Source of the DNA: JBOGZI01 sp050697275
GTDB lineage: Bacteria; Actinomycetota; Thermoleophilia; Solirubrobacterales; 70-9
Direction of reading: 5' to 3'
Assembly (NCBI GenBank): GCA_050697275.1
Contig: JBOGZI010000217.1
Coordinates: forward strand, 1 to 5,760
DNA length: 5,760 nucleotides
The notes under the pieces are model-generated. The model worked only from the letters and a program-made list of their open reading frames with translations. It did no database searches and was not told the origin of the DNA. Below are positions 4,864 to 5,760 of the stretch, in pieces. Positions within the stretch are counted from its first letter, which is position 1. Each line of letters starts with the position of its first letter. The translations under genes were made by a program, and so were the position numbers.

Positions 4864-5658
4864 ATGGCGAAGCCGAAGCGCCCAACCGCTCGCCGCCTCT
4901 TCCGCTTCGACCGCTCCTTCGGGCGGCGCTTCGTCGCCGGCGTCGACGAGGCCGGCCGCGGCTCCCTCGCCGGCCCCCTGGTCGCGGCGGGGGTGCTGAT
5001 CGACCTGGAGCGGATCGGGCGATCCGAGCGCCGCGCGCTGGCCTGGCTCGACGACTCCAAGCAGAAGTCCCGGGAGGAGCGCGAGCAGCTCTACCCGCAG
5101 GTGATCAGGGCGGCGGCCCGCGTCTCGGTTGCGGTGCGCTGCCCCCTCGCCATCGACCGCTTCGGACTCCACGTCTCCAACCTGGCCGCGCTGTCGGACT
5201 GCATGCGGGCCGTCGCCGAAGGGGAGGCGACCCGCCTGGTGGACGGGTTCCGGTTGCATCAGTGCGAGCTCGAGCACTCGGCGGTCGTGGACGGCGACGC
5301 CCGCAGCGCCGCGATCGCGGCCGCCTCGGTGATCGCCAAGGTGACGCGGGACCGCTACATGCGGCGAGCCGACGGGATCTACCCGGGCTGGAGCTTCGCC
5401 GAGAACGTCGGTTACTCGACCCCGGAGCACCGGGAGGCGATCGTCGCCAACGGCATCTGCCCGCTCCACCGGCGCTCCTTCGCCTCGGTCGCCTACAGCC
5501 AGCTCGCCCTCGACGGCTCCGAGGGGGACGCCGAGGCCCTCGAGGCGGCGTTCGCCGCCGAGCGCTCAGAAGGCGGCGCGGATGTGATCGACATCCGCGC
5601 GGCCCGCGGCGTCGAAGCTGACGCCGACGACGTCGAAGCGGTAGCCGGAGACGCCTGA
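4864..5658 (+). CDS. rnhB: Ribonuclease HII with C-terminal extension
   Basis: A 264-residue RNase HII, which cuts RNA in RNA-DNA hybrids and initiates removal of misincorporated ribonucleotides. Motifs are GVDEAGRGSLAGPLVAA (26-42, acidic Asp28 and Glu29), LDDSKQKS (62-69), LVDGF (125-129, Asp127), and GDARSAAIAAASVIAKVTRDR (144-164, Asp145), completing the DEDD-type metal site; YPGWSFAENVGYSTPEH and HRRSF follow. The usual family end is near residue 215. The remaining tail of about 47 residues is acidic and low in complexity. Residues 235-264 are encoded opposite the 3' end of the convergent yraN gene, so the tail may reflect loss of an earlier stop rather than function. ATG 4864 is the only conventional in-frame start after the lepB stop; Shine-Dalgarno similarity is poor. 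It lies 84 bases after lepB. Confidence 0.96.
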   Translation: MAKPKRPTARRLFRFDRSFGRRFVAGVDEAGRGSLAGPLVAAGVLIDLERIGRSERRALAWLDDSKQKSREEREQLYPQVIRAAARVSVAVRCPLAIDRFGLHVSNLAALSDCMRAVAEGEATRLVDGFRLHQCELEHSAVVDGDARSAAIAAASVIAKVTRDRYMRRADGIYPGWSFAENVGYSTPEHREAIVANGICPLHRRSFASVAYSQLALDGSEGDAEALEAAFAAERSEGGADVIDIRAARGVEADADDVEAVAGDA

Positions 5659-5760
5659 CGGCCCGCGCCGCTGCGCGAGCCACTCGCGGGCGAGCCTCCG
5701 CAGGCGCCGCTGCTTGCGCGCGCCGACCGCGTGAGCTGGCCGCTCGGGGCCGCTGAGCGC
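5566..5760 (-). CDS. YraN/UPF0102 family endonuclease-like protein, C-terminal part (N-terminus off the right edge)
   Basis: The minus-strand frame from 5760 to TGA at 5568-5566 gives 64 residues that match the C-terminal half of YraN/UPF0102 proteins. They are an ARKQRRLRRLAREWLAQR helix following the usual 'T-xRK' position, YRFDVVGVSFD as the conserved FDVV strand, and the closing DVDHIRAAF in place of the usual IxHIxxAF. Family members have a restriction-endonuclease-like (PD-(D/E)XK) fold; the catalytic residues would lie in the missing N-terminal half, so activity cannot be judged. yraN commonly neighbours rnhB, which supports the call, but here it is on the opposite strand and its last 93 bases overlap rnhB. 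Confidence 0.8.
   Translation of the reverse strand, partial: ALSGPERPAHAVGARKQRRLRRLAREWLAQRRGPSGVSGYRFDVVGVSFDAAGRADVDHIRAAF

Noticed and set aside
3883..5469. Long minus-strand open frame (528 residues) opposite rplS, lepB and rnhB
   Set aside because: It covers three well-conserved plus-strand genes, shows no recognisable domain, and is what high-GC codon bias produces on the antisense strand.
5105..5683. Minus-strand 192-residue Arg/Pro-rich open frame over the rnhB 3' region
   Set aside because: It lies in a different frame from the YraN match, is compositionally extreme and has no recognisable motif.

Overview
The window is very GC-rich, densely coding DNA. It looks like a chromosomal housekeeping locus from an actinobacterium, most likely class Thermoleophilia (Solirubrobacterales-like). 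The placement is an inference from three things: base composition, the rpsP-khpA-trmD-rplS-lepB-rnhB-yraN neighbourhood, and a CSLREA / choice-of-anchor Q surface protein. No rRNA or tRNA gene, insertion sequence, CRISPR array or phage gene is visible.

Positions 1-1602 (minus strand) hold most of a secreted right-handed beta-helix protein: signal peptide, CSLREA motif, Asn-capped helix coils, choice-of-anchor Q domain, and the beginning of an Ig-like repeat that is cut by the left edge. Positions 1603-1925 are a divergent intergenic region with a plausible minus-strand promoter, a 16-bp inverted repeat, and the N-terminal stub of a DUF4160 gene. The stub runs in frame into a DUF2442 gene (1926-2225). 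DUF4160 and DUF2442 genes are often neighbours, so this looks like a pair whose first member has collapsed.

Positions 2303-5658 (plus strand) are a translation and RNA-processing operon: ribosomal protein S16, a KhpA-type KH protein, TrmD (tRNA m1G37 methyltransferase), ribosomal protein L19 with a long acidic tail, signal peptidase I and RNase HII. rimM, commonly found between khpA and trmD, is absent. A hairpin followed by T5 lies between trmD and rplS and can be read as a terminator or leader attenuator. lepB appears to start at a CTG overlapping the rplS stop codon; the first conventional start would remove its membrane anchor.

At the right edge, the minus strand encodes the C-terminus of a YraN/UPF0102 protein. 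It converges on rnhB and overlaps its 3' end by 93 bp, so the RNase HII tail and the conserved YraN C-terminus share the same DNA.

I found no convincing new multi-gene system. The items most worth checking are the DUF4160 stub fused to DUF2442, the CTG start of lepB, the rnhB/yraN overlap, the rplS leader, and the one-base offset at the start of the beta-helix gene.
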